A DNA stretch of 64,000 nucleotides from NCBI GenBank assembly GCA_963974055.1, contig CAXBCP010000013.1, positions 54,243 to 118,242 on the forward strand, given 5' to 3'. The DNA is from CAXBCP01 sp963974055. Lineage in GTDB: Bacteria > Pseudomonadota > Alphaproteobacteria > MPNO01 > UBA830. Positions 1-8,851 of this stretch are shown piece after piece. The first letter of the stretch is position 1; the number at the start of each line of letters is the position of its first letter. Below the pieces are notes generated by a model. The model searched no databases, was not told the DNA's origin, and saw only the letters and a list, made by a program, of their open reading frames with translations. The position numbers and the translations under genes were made by a program.

Positions 1-768
1 ATTCTGGCGGATCGATTTCGGTACGGCGTTCTTCAGCACGGCGAAGGCGGGCGCGGATTCCGCACAGGCCCCCGCATAGGCGGACAGCGCGACATAGTTC
101 TTCATCAGGTGGTTGAACTGCAGATCGCGTTCGAGATTGCCGCGCACGAACGCGGCGCAGAACCGGACATGTCCGAGGATGGCGGTCTCCGCCGCCGGGT
201 CGGGCGGTCCGCCGGCGCGGCGGTACAGCGCCAGGCCGGATAACAGGTTTATCAACCGGTGGCTGGCGGTATAGGCGTTCCAGACATCGCGAAACACCCC
301 TGGCAACGACCAGTCGTTCTGGACATCCAGGCTGTCCAGCAGCCGATGCATGGCGGCGAGGTCTTCGGCGCGGCCGCGCGCCAGCAACGGCACGGCATAG
401 CCCATATAGGCGAGATTCATGCGCCGCAGCGGGTTATTGCCTTCGTGAAATTCGCCGCGCCACGACACCCCGTCTATCCCGCCGAAATCGTAGTCCCGGT
501 TGAGCAGGGTAAAGCGGCCGTCCGGCGCGCCGTCGAAACTGTCGCCATGGACCGCCATCTGGAGTTGCAGCACGATACCGGCGATGTCGCGGGCCGCGCC
601 CGAGGACGGATCCGGCAGCGGCAGGCGTTGCGCCGCCCGTTCGATCCGGCGGCGGCTGAACATCGGGTGATGACGCATCACCAGACGCCGCCCGCGACAG
701 ATGAACCTGAACACCCATTGTTCGGCGGTCAGATGGCGGACGGTGCGCCAGAGACGGCCCGGGTTCAT
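1..768 (-). CDS. Heparinase II/III family protein, N-terminal part (cut by window edge)
   Basis: The reading frame starts at the ATG at 766-768 and stays open for 256 codons to the left edge, so the C-terminal catalytic part lies outside the window. The visible part has the helical pattern of the N-terminal alpha/alpha toroid of heparinase II/III-type lyases: a conserved WRGEFHEGNNPLRRMNL stretch, a VWNAYTASHRLINLL stretch and a helix containing NLERDLQFNHLMKNY. In this family such enzymes are polysaccharide lyases; in exopolysaccharide loci they are thought to trim or release the polymer. It lies 30 bases downstream of the bi-domain oxidoreductase on the same strand, a pairing seen in other polysaccharide loci. 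The family call is a motif-level judgement; substrate and catalytic residues cannot be assessed. Confidence 0.72.
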   Translation of the reverse strand, partial: MNPGRLWRTVRHLTAEQWVFRFICRGRRLVMRHHPMFSRRRIERAAQRLPLPDPSSGAARDIAGIVLQLQMAVHGDSFDGAPDGRFTLLNRDYDFGGIDGVSWRGEFHEGNNPLRRMNLAYMGYAVPLLARGRAEDLAAMHRLLDSLDVQNDWSLPGVFRDVWNAYTASHRLINLLSGLALYRRAGGPPDPAAETAILGHVRFCAAFVRGNLERDLQFNHLMKNYVALSAYAGACAESAPAFAVLKNAVPKSIRQN

Positions 769-798
769 GCTAGGCGCTACGCGGCGGCAACACGGTCA

Positions 799-2967
799 TC
801 AGAGATCGACCGGTCCGCCCCGTTGCAGGGATTCGAGCACGGCGATGGTCGCGAAACTGGACTGGACCAGTTCGGCTTCGTCGGCGGGCGCGGGACCGCC
901 GGACGCCACGGCTTCGGCAAAGGCCTTCAGCTCCGCCGCGTGGCCCTTGTCCTGTTCCATCGATTTGCCGAGCTTGGATTCCTTTCCGCCCGCGGTGACG
1001 GTCAGCCCGCGGAAATCGTTGATATTGATCACGGTGCCGCCGGCAAAGGCTTCGACAAGTTCCTTCGAATAGGCGGTATCGCCGAGCGCCGTATAGGCGA
1101 TGGTCGCGAGACTGCCATCGGCAAAGTTCAACGATACGGTAAGATCGTCGCACGCGCCCTGGGAGACCTGCGCGGCAGCGGCCTGGACGGTCCTGATATC
1201 GTCACCGACCAGAAACCGGGCGAGATCGATGAAATGGCACACTTCGCCGAGGATACGCCCATTGCCTTCCTCCGCCGCGTTCTGCCAGCTGTCATCCGGC
1301 AACTGGCCCGCATTGACGCGCAGCAGAACGTATTTGCTGCCGCCGGCGGCAGCGAGACGGTCGCGCGCCTGAACCGCAAGCGGCGCGAAACGGCGGTTGA
1401 ACCCGACCTGCAGGAACGCATCCGACTGCAGCCGCGCGCGGATGACGGTGTTGAGCTCGTCGCGGTCGAGCGCCAGCGGTTTTTCGACCAGCACGTTCTT
1501 TCCCGCCGCCAGCGCCTTCGCGGTCAGCGCGGCATGGGTGGAATGGGGCGTCGTGATGAGCACCGCGTTGATGTCCGGGTTGGCGAAGATCGCAGCGTCG
1601 TCGGTATCGGCATGGGCGAAACCGAAACTGTCCGCCGAATGATCGGCGGAAATCCCGCGCTGGGTAACCAGCGTATGCAGCTCCACCGCGTCGATCTTTT
1701 TCAGGCGCGGCAACAGTACCGTGCGCGCGAAATTGCCGGCGCCGATGACGCCCAGCACGCATTTTCCGGATGCTGGCGCGCCGGTGGAAACCGATACGGG
1801 CGTACGCAGTTTCGGCGGTTTTTCCCTCGCCTCGCCGTCGTATTCCAGGATCACGCCGAGATGCGGTTCGGTATTTTTCGTCACCATGTCATAGGCGCTT
1901 TCCGCGTCCGAGAACGGGAAGCGGTGGGTGATCATCTGTTCGACCTGCAGGCGGTGATCGCGGCGGCGCGACATCAGCCGCACGGTTTCTTCGAGATTTC
2001 GCGTTTCGGTCCAGCGCACGAAACCGACCGGGTATTTCATATGGCGGTTTTCGTAATCGGGATCGTAGCGCCCCGGGCCGTAGGACCGCGACACCACGAC
2101 CGACAGTTCCTTTTTCATGAAAAGGCGGTAATCGAACTCGGTGCCGGTGATCCCGACCAGGCTGATCTTCGCCTTGTCGCGGGCGATCGTGGCCGCGGTG
2201 TCGAAGGGCTCGCTCGACTCCGTCGCCGCGGCGATCACGACACCGTCGCAGCCGCGGCCGCCGGAAAATTCCATGATCGCCGCCGTGGGATCGCCCTGGG
2301 ACAGATCGCAGACCATTTCCGCCCCGGCATAGGTCGCCAGCTTGAGCCGTTCGGCATTGTAGTCGAGCACGATCACCCGGCAGCCGGCGAGATCGGCAAA
2401 CTGGGCGGCAAGCTGGCCGACGAGACCTGCCCCGATTACCGCTATCACATCGCCGAACTGGGGCTCCACCAGCCGCACGCCGTTCATGGCAATCGCGCCG
2501 AGCGTGCCGAAACAGGCTTCTTCGTCGTTCACGTCGTCGGGCACAGGCGCGCACAGATTTTCCGGTACGGCATTCAGTTCGGCATGGTTGGCAAGCCCGG
2601 CACCGGCAATGGCGACCCGCTGGCCGACCCGGAATTTTCCTTCGAGACCGGCGCCGACCTCGACCACCTCGCCGACCGCCGAATAGCCGAGCGGCAGGGG
2701 TTCGTCCAGCCGCGCCATGACGGCGCGCATGGTGGCGCCGATGCCGTCGCGTTTCGCCTTGTCGAGCACCTTGCGCACCAGGTCCGGACGCGCCCGCGCC
2801 TTCGACGCCAGGCTTTTCTTGGCGAACTGCACGACCATGCGCTCGGTGCCCGCCGATATCAGCGAGGCACGGGTGCGCACCAGCAGATGTCCGGACCGGA
2901 CCCGGACCTCCGGCACCTCTTTCAGCGCCAGCTTGCCCGAACGGGCGCTTTGTACGACCTGTTTCAT
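799..2967 (-). CDS. Bi-domain oxidoreductase (zinc-type dehydrogenase fused to Gfo/Idh/MocA)
   Basis: This 722-residue protein is a fusion. The N-terminal half is a medium-chain alcohol-dehydrogenase-like module with a Rossmann loop (VIGAGLVGQLAAQ). The C-terminal half is a Gfo/Idh/MocA module with its own nucleotide loop (LGVIGAGNFAR) and the LVEKPLAL catalytic-lysine motif. Such fusions are known from polysaccharide loci, often beside heparinase-like genes, and are presumed to oxidise or epimerise a nucleotide or polymer sugar. The gene follows the FkbM methyltransferase on the same strand after a 60-base gap and precedes the heparinase gene. The substrate is unknown. Confidence 0.85.
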   Translation of the reverse strand: MKQVVQSARSGKLALKEVPEVRVRSGHLLVRTRASLISAGTERMVVQFAKKSLASKARARPDLVRKVLDKAKRDGIGATMRAVMARLDEPLPLGYSAVGEVVEVGAGLEGKFRVGQRVAIAGAGLANHAELNAVPENLCAPVPDDVNDEEACFGTLGAIAMNGVRLVEPQFGDVIAVIGAGLVGQLAAQFADLAGCRVIVLDYNAERLKLATYAGAEMVCDLSQGDPTAAIMEFSGGRGCDGVVIAAATESSEPFDTAATIARDKAKISLVGITGTEFDYRLFMKKELSVVVSRSYGPGRYDPDYENRHMKYPVGFVRWTETRNLEETVRLMSRRRDHRLQVEQMITHRFPFSDAESAYDMVTKNTEPHLGVILEYDGEAREKPPKLRTPVSVSTGAPASGKCVLGVIGAGNFARTVLLPRLKKIDAVELHTLVTQRGISADHSADSFGFAHADTDDAAIFANPDINAVLITTPHSTHAALTAKALAAGKNVLVEKPLALDRDELNTVIRARLQSDAFLQVGFNRRFAPLAVQARDRLAAAGGSKYVLLRVNAGQLPDDSWQNAAEEGNGRILGEVCHFIDLARFLVGDDIRTVQAAAAQVSQGACDDLTVSLNFADGSLATIAYTALGDTAYSKELVEAFAGGTVININDFRGLTVTAGGKESKLGKSMEQDKGHAAELKAFAEAVASGGPAPADEAELVQSSFATIAVLESLQRGGPVDL

Positions 2968-3027
2968 TTACGCAACCACATCTTCCTGATTTCCCGCAAT
3001 CTATGCCGCCCTGTCGCCGTGGCGCAA

Positions 3028-3771
3028 CTATGCCCGCACATAGATCGAATCCTCCTGCCGCACGCGGCCGGTCTTTTTCGAATTGAGCTGGCCGAGCGCG
3101 CCTTCATAGACAAACCCGCGCGCGGTCAGGAAACGGTAAATTTCATCGAACCCGGCAGCGCCGTCATAGGCGGTCTCGAACGGCGATTCGATGATGATGA
3201 CCGACACGTCTTCGAGCCGCTCGCCCGCGCCCTGCAACACTTCCAGCTCGGCGCCCTGGACGTCGATTTTCAGCAGCATCGGTCCCGATGCGCCGTCGAG
3301 CAGCGCATCGAGCCGTTTCAGGGCGACCGGTTCGGTGCGCACCACGCCGTCATCCGTGCGGTCGTCGTGAAAGGCATCGCTCGGCGCATGGACGGAACTG
3401 TTCTGGTCGTTCGCGGTCACGAACAGGTCGATCTGCCCGTTTTCCGCGCCGACGGCGCAGGATTCAATCCGGATGCGGGACTCGGCGCGGTACAACCCGG
3501 CCGCCTTCGCGGCCAGGGCCGCGTTGGGCTCAACGCCGACGATATCGGCACCTTGCCAGAGGCGCGCCGCAAGATGCAGGAACTGGCCGTGATTGACGCC
3601 GATATCGACCACCGTCGCCGGCACCAGATCCGCCAGCCAGGGTTTAAGATATTCGTATTTCGGCCAACCGCCCTTGACGCGCGGAAATCGCCAGACAAAG
3701 CGCAGCATCAGCAGGATCTTTTCGATCTTGCGGATGCTTTCCGACGGATCGGATGTCAGCCTGAACGTCAT
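3028..3771 (-). CDS. FkbM family SAM-dependent methyltransferase
   Basis: This 247-residue protein has the FkbM layout: a SAM-binding loop VVDIGVNHGQFL, an acidic strand end VGVEPN, and the LLKIDVQGAELEVLQGA motif typical of the family. FkbM-type enzymes O-methylate sugars or polyketides, so here it probably methylates a hydroxyl of the exported polysaccharide. Its ATG overlaps the stop of the upstream asparagine-synthase-like gene by 4 bases (3768-3771), so the two are likely translationally coupled. The acceptor is not predictable. Confidence 0.85.
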   Translation of the reverse strand: MTFRLTSDPSESIRKIEKILLMLRFVWRFPRVKGGWPKYEYLKPWLADLVPATVVDIGVNHGQFLHLAARLWQGADIVGVEPNAALAAKAAGLYRAESRIRIESCAVGAENGQIDLFVTANDQNSSVHAPSDAFHDDRTDDGVVRTEPVALKRLDALLDGASGPMLLKIDVQGAELEVLQGAGERLEDVSVIIIESPFETAYDGAAGFDEIYRFLTARGFVYEGALGQLNSKKTGRVRQEDSIYVRA

Positions 3772-5687
3772 AATGCAGTCGTCTCCGGCGCGGGGGCCGC
3801 GTTATCCAGTGCCCGGCACCATAGCTCCATCGCCATCATCGGGAACAGGGTGAATGCCGCGTCGACCCGCTGAGCGTAGAAATCGGTTTTCAGCGCCGCG
3901 ACCGCGCCGGCATCGAACAGGCCACGGGACGATACCGTGGCGGGGGAGGTCAGGTCTTCCATCATGTCGCGGGCCGGTCCCTGCAGCCAGCTGCGTACCG
4001 GCACCCCGAAGCCCTGTTTGGGCCGGGTGAGAATTTCGGCCGGCAGGCGATCGCGCTGCGAGGCGCGCAGGATGCGTTTCGTTTCCCGCAGCGAAATTTT
4101 GGCGTTCAGCGGCAACTGCATGGCGCTCGCCACCAGGCGGCGGTCGATCAGCGGCACGCGTATCTCGACGCTCTCGCGCATCGCCATCTTGTCGGAATAG
4201 TTCAGGTTATGGTCGGGCATGAACCCGTTAAGTTCGAGGTCGAGAAACCGTTCGACCGGGTGATGTCCCCGTGTGTGCATCAACGACGCCCGCAGCCCTT
4301 CCGCAATGCCGTCGGCGGCGGCGGCGTCGCGCAGGCCGGGGGCCAGCAGCATACGGCGGCGGCCGGCGCCGACGGCCGAATAGCTCATCCCGTCGGCCAG
4401 CATTTCGTCTTCGGGCATCGACAGCAGCGCCCCGATCCTTTGCAGGCGACGGCCGAGGATACTGGACGGCGGGAACAGGCCCAGCACCGCGCCGCCGACA
4501 CTGCGCAGCCCGGGCACCCGGTTCGCCATCGCCCAGATTAGCCCGGCGGTGTGACGGCCGTAGCCTGTAAACAGGTCGTCGCCGCCGACACCGGACAGCA
4601 GCACCTTTATGCCGTTTTCCCGCGCCGCGCGGGCGAGCAGCATGGTCTGGACGGCGGCAAAATCCGCCGTCGGCTCGTCGAGCTGCCACACCATCGCCGG
4701 CAGTTCCGAAATAAGATCGGCATCGGTCGATACCTCGATCAGCTTGACGCCCAGATGCTTTGCCACGGTACGGGCATGGGTCTGGTCGTCGCCGAAATTG
4801 TCGGTGCCCCCTTCGGGCTTCGTGACCGCCGCGCAGAAGGTGGTGATTTTCGCAGGGTCGGTCGCCCGGCACATGGCGGCGACGATGGCGCTGGAATCCA
4901 CCCCGCCCGACAGCAGCGCGCCGACATCGACATCGGCGACCATCTGGTCCGCAACGATCCGGTCGATCATGTCGCGGAGCGCATCGGCATCATCCGGGGT
5001 CGGCGGCGCGGCCGCATCGAAAAGAGGGGTGCGGTAATAGCGCGACGGCGAGACCGTGCCGTCGGCGGTGACGGTCAGCGCGCAGCCGGGACGGAGTTTT
5101 TTGACGCTGCGCAGCATGGTGTTCTCGCCGGCCGTCCACAGGAAGCCGAGATGGTCGGCAACCGCCGCGGCGTCGACATCGCGCGGCAGGTCGGCGCACA
5201 GGGTCAACGCTTTCAGTTCGGACGCAAAAAGGAATCCCTGTTTCAGGGATGCATAGTAAAGCGGCTTCACCCCCAGATGATCGCGGGCGACGGACAGAAC
5301 ACGATCGCGCCGGTCCCACACGGCGAAAGCGAAAATCCCGTTCAGGCGTTCGACGCAGGCAAGCCCGTCGCGGGCAAACAGTTCGAGCAGCACTTCGGTG
5401 TCGGACCCGGTGCGGAAGACCGCGCCCGCCTGTTCCAGTTCCCGTCGGAGGTCGGCGAAATTGTAGATTTCGCCGTTATAGGTGAGCACGTAACGGTCAT
5501 TGGCGCTGTGCATCGGCTGGGCGGCGGCGTCGGACAAATCGATGATCGACAGGCGCCGGTGCCCCAGCGCAACACCGTCTTCCGACCACAGGCCCTCGCC
5601 ATCAGGGCCACGATGCGCGATTGCCGCCGTCATCGCCGCGGCGAGCGACGGAGTCCATGCGCCGACGAAACCCGCTATGCCGCACAT
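3768..5687 (-). CDS. asnB: Glutamine-hydrolysing asparagine-synthase-like amidotransferase
   Basis: This 639-residue protein starts MCGIAGF, so the processed N-terminal Cys2 can serve as the glutaminase nucleophile. Class II amidotransferase motifs follow: HRGPDGEG (about 25-32), NGEIYN (71-76) and SDTEVLL. The synthetase domain has an intact PP-loop, SGGVDSS, at about 260-266. Full-length AsnB homologues are common in exopolysaccharide clusters, where they probably amidate a uronic acid or another carboxylate rather than make free asparagine. That role is inference from context. It heads a minus-strand group with FkbM, the bi-domain oxidoreductase and heparinase, and is transcribed away from the methyltransferase at 5801. 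A second copy lies at 8852. Confidence 0.88.
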   Translation of the reverse strand: MCGIAGFVGAWTPSLAAAMTAAIAHRGPDGEGLWSEDGVALGHRRLSIIDLSDAAAQPMHSANDRYVLTYNGEIYNFADLRRELEQAGAVFRTGSDTEVLLELFARDGLACVERLNGIFAFAVWDRRDRVLSVARDHLGVKPLYYASLKQGFLFASELKALTLCADLPRDVDAAAVADHLGFLWTAGENTMLRSVKKLRPGCALTVTADGTVSPSRYYRTPLFDAAAPPTPDDADALRDMIDRIVADQMVADVDVGALLSGGVDSSAIVAAMCRATDPAKITTFCAAVTKPEGGTDNFGDDQTHARTVAKHLGVKLIEVSTDADLISELPAMVWQLDEPTADFAAVQTMLLARAARENGIKVLLSGVGGDDLFTGYGRHTAGLIWAMANRVPGLRSVGGAVLGLFPPSSILGRRLQRIGALLSMPEDEMLADGMSYSAVGAGRRRMLLAPGLRDAAAADGIAEGLRASLMHTRGHHPVERFLDLELNGFMPDHNLNYSDKMAMRESVEIRVPLIDRRLVASAMQLPLNAKISLRETKRILRASQRDRLPAEILTRPKQGFGVPVRSWLQGPARDMMEDLTSPATVSSRGLFDAGAVAALKTDFYAQRVDAAFTLFPMMAMELWCRALDNAAPAPETTAL

Positions 5688-5800
5688 GGCAAGCCAGGTT
5701 TCTTTCGGGGCCGATGTCGAATAGTTTGGGTCAAATCACGTAATATTCGGGGTTCCGGGGCGCATTTCCCAAGCAGGACAACAGTTTATGACGGTTCGAC

Positions 5801-6616
5801 ATGACGAATGACACCGAAAAATCGTCCGTACGCGATTTCTGGGAAGAGGCTTCCGCCGGCGAATTCTGGGCAGTCGGCGCGGACGAGCGCGAAAGGCTGA
5901 CGGCGGAAGCGGCGCAGCGATACGTGTTCGAGCCCTATCTGCCACCCTTCGCGGATTTCGACAGCGGGCGCGGCCGGGACGTGCTGGAGATCGGCACCGG
6001 CATGGGCACCGACCACCTGCACTGGGCCAAGGCCGGACCGCGCAACCTGACCGGCATGGATCTCAGCAACCGGGGCGTCGCCTATACCCGGATACGGCTT
6101 CTGCAGGACGGGTTCACCCCCCGCGTGATGCGCGGCGACGCCGAGCGGCTGCCGTTTCCCGATAACAGCTTCGACCTGGTCTATTCCTGGGGGGTGATCC
6201 ATCACTCTCCCGACACACCGTCCGCGGTGGCGGAAATCCACCGTGTCCTGCGCCCCGGCGGCACGGCCCGCATCATGATCTATCACACGCGGTCGCTGAC
6301 CGGGTACATGCTGTGGGTGCGATACGGGCTGATGCGTTTCCGGCCCGGTATTTCGATGAAGGAAATATACGCCCGGTATCTTGAAAGCCCCGGCACCAAG
6401 GCCTATTCCGTCGCCGAAGCGAATGACCTGTTCGGTGCCTATGACGACGTCGATATCCGTATCCAGCTCAATTACGGCGACCTGCTGCAGAGCGAGGTCG
6501 GACGCCGCCATCGCGGGCCGCTGCTGAAAATCGCCAAGGCGCTGTGGCCGCGCCCGCTTCTGCGGCTGTTGTGCAAAAACCACGGGCTGTACCTGCTGAT
6601 CAACGCCCGGAAATAG
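5801..6616 (+). CDS. Class I SAM-dependent methyltransferase (UbiE/type 11-like)
   Basis: This 271-residue protein has SAM motif I, VLEIGTGMG (61-69), and the post-motif stretch LPFPDNSFDLVYSWGVIHH, typical of Methyltransf_11. The C-terminal part is specific to this protein and has basic and hydrophobic segments. It sits alone on the plus strand between the divergent amidotransferase and a convergent glycosyltransferase that ends 15 bases away. Context suggests sugar or lipid-carrier methylation, but the substrate is not determinable. Confidence 0.83.
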   Translation: MTNDTEKSSVRDFWEEASAGEFWAVGADERERLTAEAAQRYVFEPYLPPFADFDSGRGRDVLEIGTGMGTDHLHWAKAGPRNLTGMDLSNRGVAYTRIRLLQDGFTPRVMRGDAERLPFPDNSFDLVYSWGVIHHSPDTPSAVAEIHRVLRPGGTARIMIYHTRSLTGYMLWVRYGLMRFRPGISMKEIYARYLESPGTKAYSVAEANDLFGAYDDVDIRIQLNYGDLLQSEVGRRHRGPLLKIAKALWPRPLLRLLCKNHGLYLLINARK

Positions 6617-6631
6617 CTGTTTCAGGGTCGG

Positions 6632-7486
6632 TTATTTCTTCGGCGGGCCCACTTCGCGGATACGTTCGCGCATCTTCAGGCCGACCTGCCAGAAGTGGAA
6701 GGCCCGGGCGAGCGCAAAATCGAACCCGGCACGGCCATCGAGGAACCCGGCGCGCAGCACGTAGGAATAGAGAAACACGATCGCCGGCTTGAACGGCATC
6801 CGGCCGAAAAGCGGCTTGGTGAACCGCCGCAGAAAGGGCTGGGCGTCTTCGTTCCGGAAATAGCTGCCGTTGTGGCGCACCACCACTTCCCAGTCCGAGT
6901 ACTTGTTGTGCCGGTCGAAGAAGTGATAGAGCGTTTCCTGGTCTTCGTGGATCATCCGGTATTCGAGAACGCCGGTCGTGCCGTCGACCGGCGGCTGATA
7001 GTGCATTTCGTTGTCGCCGAGCACCGACACTTCGAGATCGTCGTATGCCTGCCAGCGGGTTTTCGCGTGTTGCATCAGCGCCAGCTTGTAGATGCGCTGG
7101 CCGTGTTTGAGCATCTTGCCGGCAAAAAAATAATCGAACCCGAAAAAATACCCTGCATGCTTGTCGCCGTCGCGCGCCAGGGTGTCGGCGATTTCCTGGG
7201 CGAGCCCGTCCGGCACCTGTTCGTCGGCATCGACCAGCATCACCCATTTATTGGCGAAGGGCAGATTTTCGAACGCCCACTGCTTTTTTTTCGGATATTT
7301 CCGGTTCCAGTCGAAGGTAACGACCTTCGCGCCCATGGATTCGGCGATCTCGCGCGTTCTGTCGGTGCTGTTGGAATCGACCACCCAGACTTCGTCGAAG
7401 CGTTTGAGCGATTCAAGGCACATCGCGATATTCGCTTCTTCATTCAGCGAAATCGTGATGATCGAGACGGGGATTTTATCGGTCAT
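6632..7486 (-). CDS. Glycosyltransferase family 2
   Basis: This 284-residue GT-A fold protein opens with VSIITISLNEEANI, followed by WVVDSNSTDRT and the metal-binding DADEQ motif near residues 86-90. The YPKKKQWAFE segment and the length resemble the WaaE/KdtX-like branch of GT2, which adds a hexose to lipopolysaccharide core or to a repeat unit. A C-terminal hydrophobic helix may attach it to the membrane. It lies 3 bases downstream of the GT4 gene on the same strand, probably in one transcript. Confidence 0.87.
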   Translation of the reverse strand: MTDKIPVSIITISLNEEANIAMCLESLKRFDEVWVVDSNSTDRTREIAESMGAKVVTFDWNRKYPKKKQWAFENLPFANKWVMLVDADEQVPDGLAQEIADTLARDGDKHAGYFFGFDYFFAGKMLKHGQRIYKLALMQHAKTRWQAYDDLEVSVLGDNEMHYQPPVDGTTGVLEYRMIHEDQETLYHFFDRHNKYSDWEVVVRHNGSYFRNEDAQPFLRRFTKPLFGRMPFKPAIVFLYSYVLRAGFLDGRAGFDFALARAFHFWQVGLKMRERIREVGPPKK

Positions 7487-7489
7487 CTG

Positions 7490-8683
7490 TCACTCGGGGG
7501 TCCACGTTAACGCATTCCTGCGCCCAGCCAGCACATCTTCATAGGCCTTTTCCAGGGTCGGCGCGATCCCGTCCCAGGAATATTTGTCGCGGACGAGGCG
7601 AACGCCGTTCGCCGCCATTTCGGCGGCGCGACCCGGATTTTCAAGAATTTCAATCATGTTGCGGGCCGTGGCGTCGATATCGCAGGGGCCGACCAGTCCG
7701 GCGCCGGCGGCCTGCACGTCGGACCAGATATTCACCGCGTCCGAGATCGCCACCGGCAGGCCGCAGGCCATGGCCTCGGCGACCGCAATGCCGAAATTCT
7801 CGCTATAGGACGGCAGCACGAACATTGCGGCATCCGCCAGCGCCGCGAGCTTGTCGTCGCCGGTAATCATGCCGGTAAATGTCGTCCGGTCGAGCGCCCC
7901 CGCTTCGGCCAGCCAGGCCCGGGTCTTGTCGGCCATGTCGTCGTCGGGCCCGGCGAGCACCAGATGGGCGTCATGTCCGGCGGCGCGCAGCCTGCCGAAG
8001 GCCGGCGCGAGCAGGTCGAGCCCTTTTTTGAAGTTCAACCGGCCGAGAAACAGGATGATGGCGCGATCGCCGATTTCGGGATGCATCGCCCGGAAAGCCC
8101 CCTTCGCGGGCAGACTGGCGAATTCATCGGTATCAAGCCCGTTCGGGACCACGAATCCGCAGGGATTGCGCGCAACCGGGGCGGCAAGCCGCCATTCGTC
8201 CCTCGTCGTGTAGTGAAGGGCGGCAGCCTGTTCCAGGACGCGGTTCTGGAACCACCATTCGAAGACGGTCTTCCGCGCCCGGCGGCGCTTCCAGATATAG
8301 GGATCGAGCGTGCCGTGCGGGCGGACGATATAGGGGATACCGCTGCGCCGCGCCGCGCGGGCACCGGCCCGGTCGTGATACATGTACAGAGAATGCAGAT
8401 GCATCAGGTCGAACTTCCCCGCATCCGCCTGCAGGGCGCGGCCGAGCGGGAAACACGTTTCCCAGAAACGCGGCGCATGGACCTGAAAATACGTGACGCT
8501 TACGCCACCGGTATCGACCGGCACCCCCAGAGGAACGTCGAGATCATCCGCGCCATTGAAATTGGTGGTATAGATCGAAACATCGTGGCCGCGGCGGACC
8601 ATTGCGCGCGCCATTCCCATTCCCGCCTTTGGCGGGCCGCCCGCCCGGGGCGAAAGGTTTGAAATTGCATGAAGAATGCGCAT
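7490..8683 (-). CDS. Glycosyltransferase family 4 (GT-B)
   Basis: This 397-residue GT-B protein has an N-terminal acceptor-domain start (MRILHAISNLSPRAGGP), the nucleotide-domain strand LFLGRLNFKKGLDLL, and the E-x7-E type motif SENFGIAVAEAMACGLP that contacts the donor sugar nucleotide. It probably transfers a hexose to the growing lipid-linked repeat unit on the cytoplasmic face. It is followed directly by the GT2 gene. It is transcribed away from the second AsnB gene, leaving a 168-base shared upstream region. Confidence 0.88.
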   Translation of the reverse strand: MRILHAISNLSPRAGGPPKAGMGMARAMVRRGHDVSIYTTNFNGADDLDVPLGVPVDTGGVSVTYFQVHAPRFWETCFPLGRALQADAGKFDLMHLHSLYMYHDRAGARAARRSGIPYIVRPHGTLDPYIWKRRRARKTVFEWWFQNRVLEQAAALHYTTRDEWRLAAPVARNPCGFVVPNGLDTDEFASLPAKGAFRAMHPEIGDRAIILFLGRLNFKKGLDLLAPAFGRLRAAGHDAHLVLAGPDDDMADKTRAWLAEAGALDRTTFTGMITGDDKLAALADAAMFVLPSYSENFGIAVAEAMACGLPVAISDAVNIWSDVQAAGAGLVGPCDIDATARNMIEILENPGRAAEMAANGVRLVRDKYSWDGIAPTLEKAYEDVLAGRRNALTWTPE

Positions 8684-8851
8684 GTTTATGCGGACGACGC
8701 TGGCACAAAAAATTGTGTATGGTGGCGCTCTGACGCCGCGTCAAGTTATTCCAGCGGCGGCTCACGGCACAGGCACGGGTATCTTGCGTAACATCTTCCC
8801 GGTTTCCGGAATACCGGAAGCACTCCGAACGAACAGAATGGATCGCCGCCA

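Noticed and set aside
259..3873. A very long plus-strand open frame (about 1200 codons) across the first genes
   Set aside because: It lies antisense to three well-supported genes (oxidoreductase, FkbM, amidotransferase) and its translation has no recognisable domain and biased, arginine/histidine-rich composition. It is a side effect of GC-rich codon use on the other strand.
4551..5804. Plus-strand frame of about 400 codons opposite the first amidotransferase
   Set aside because: It is an antisense shadow of the amidotransferase with no domain or start signal.
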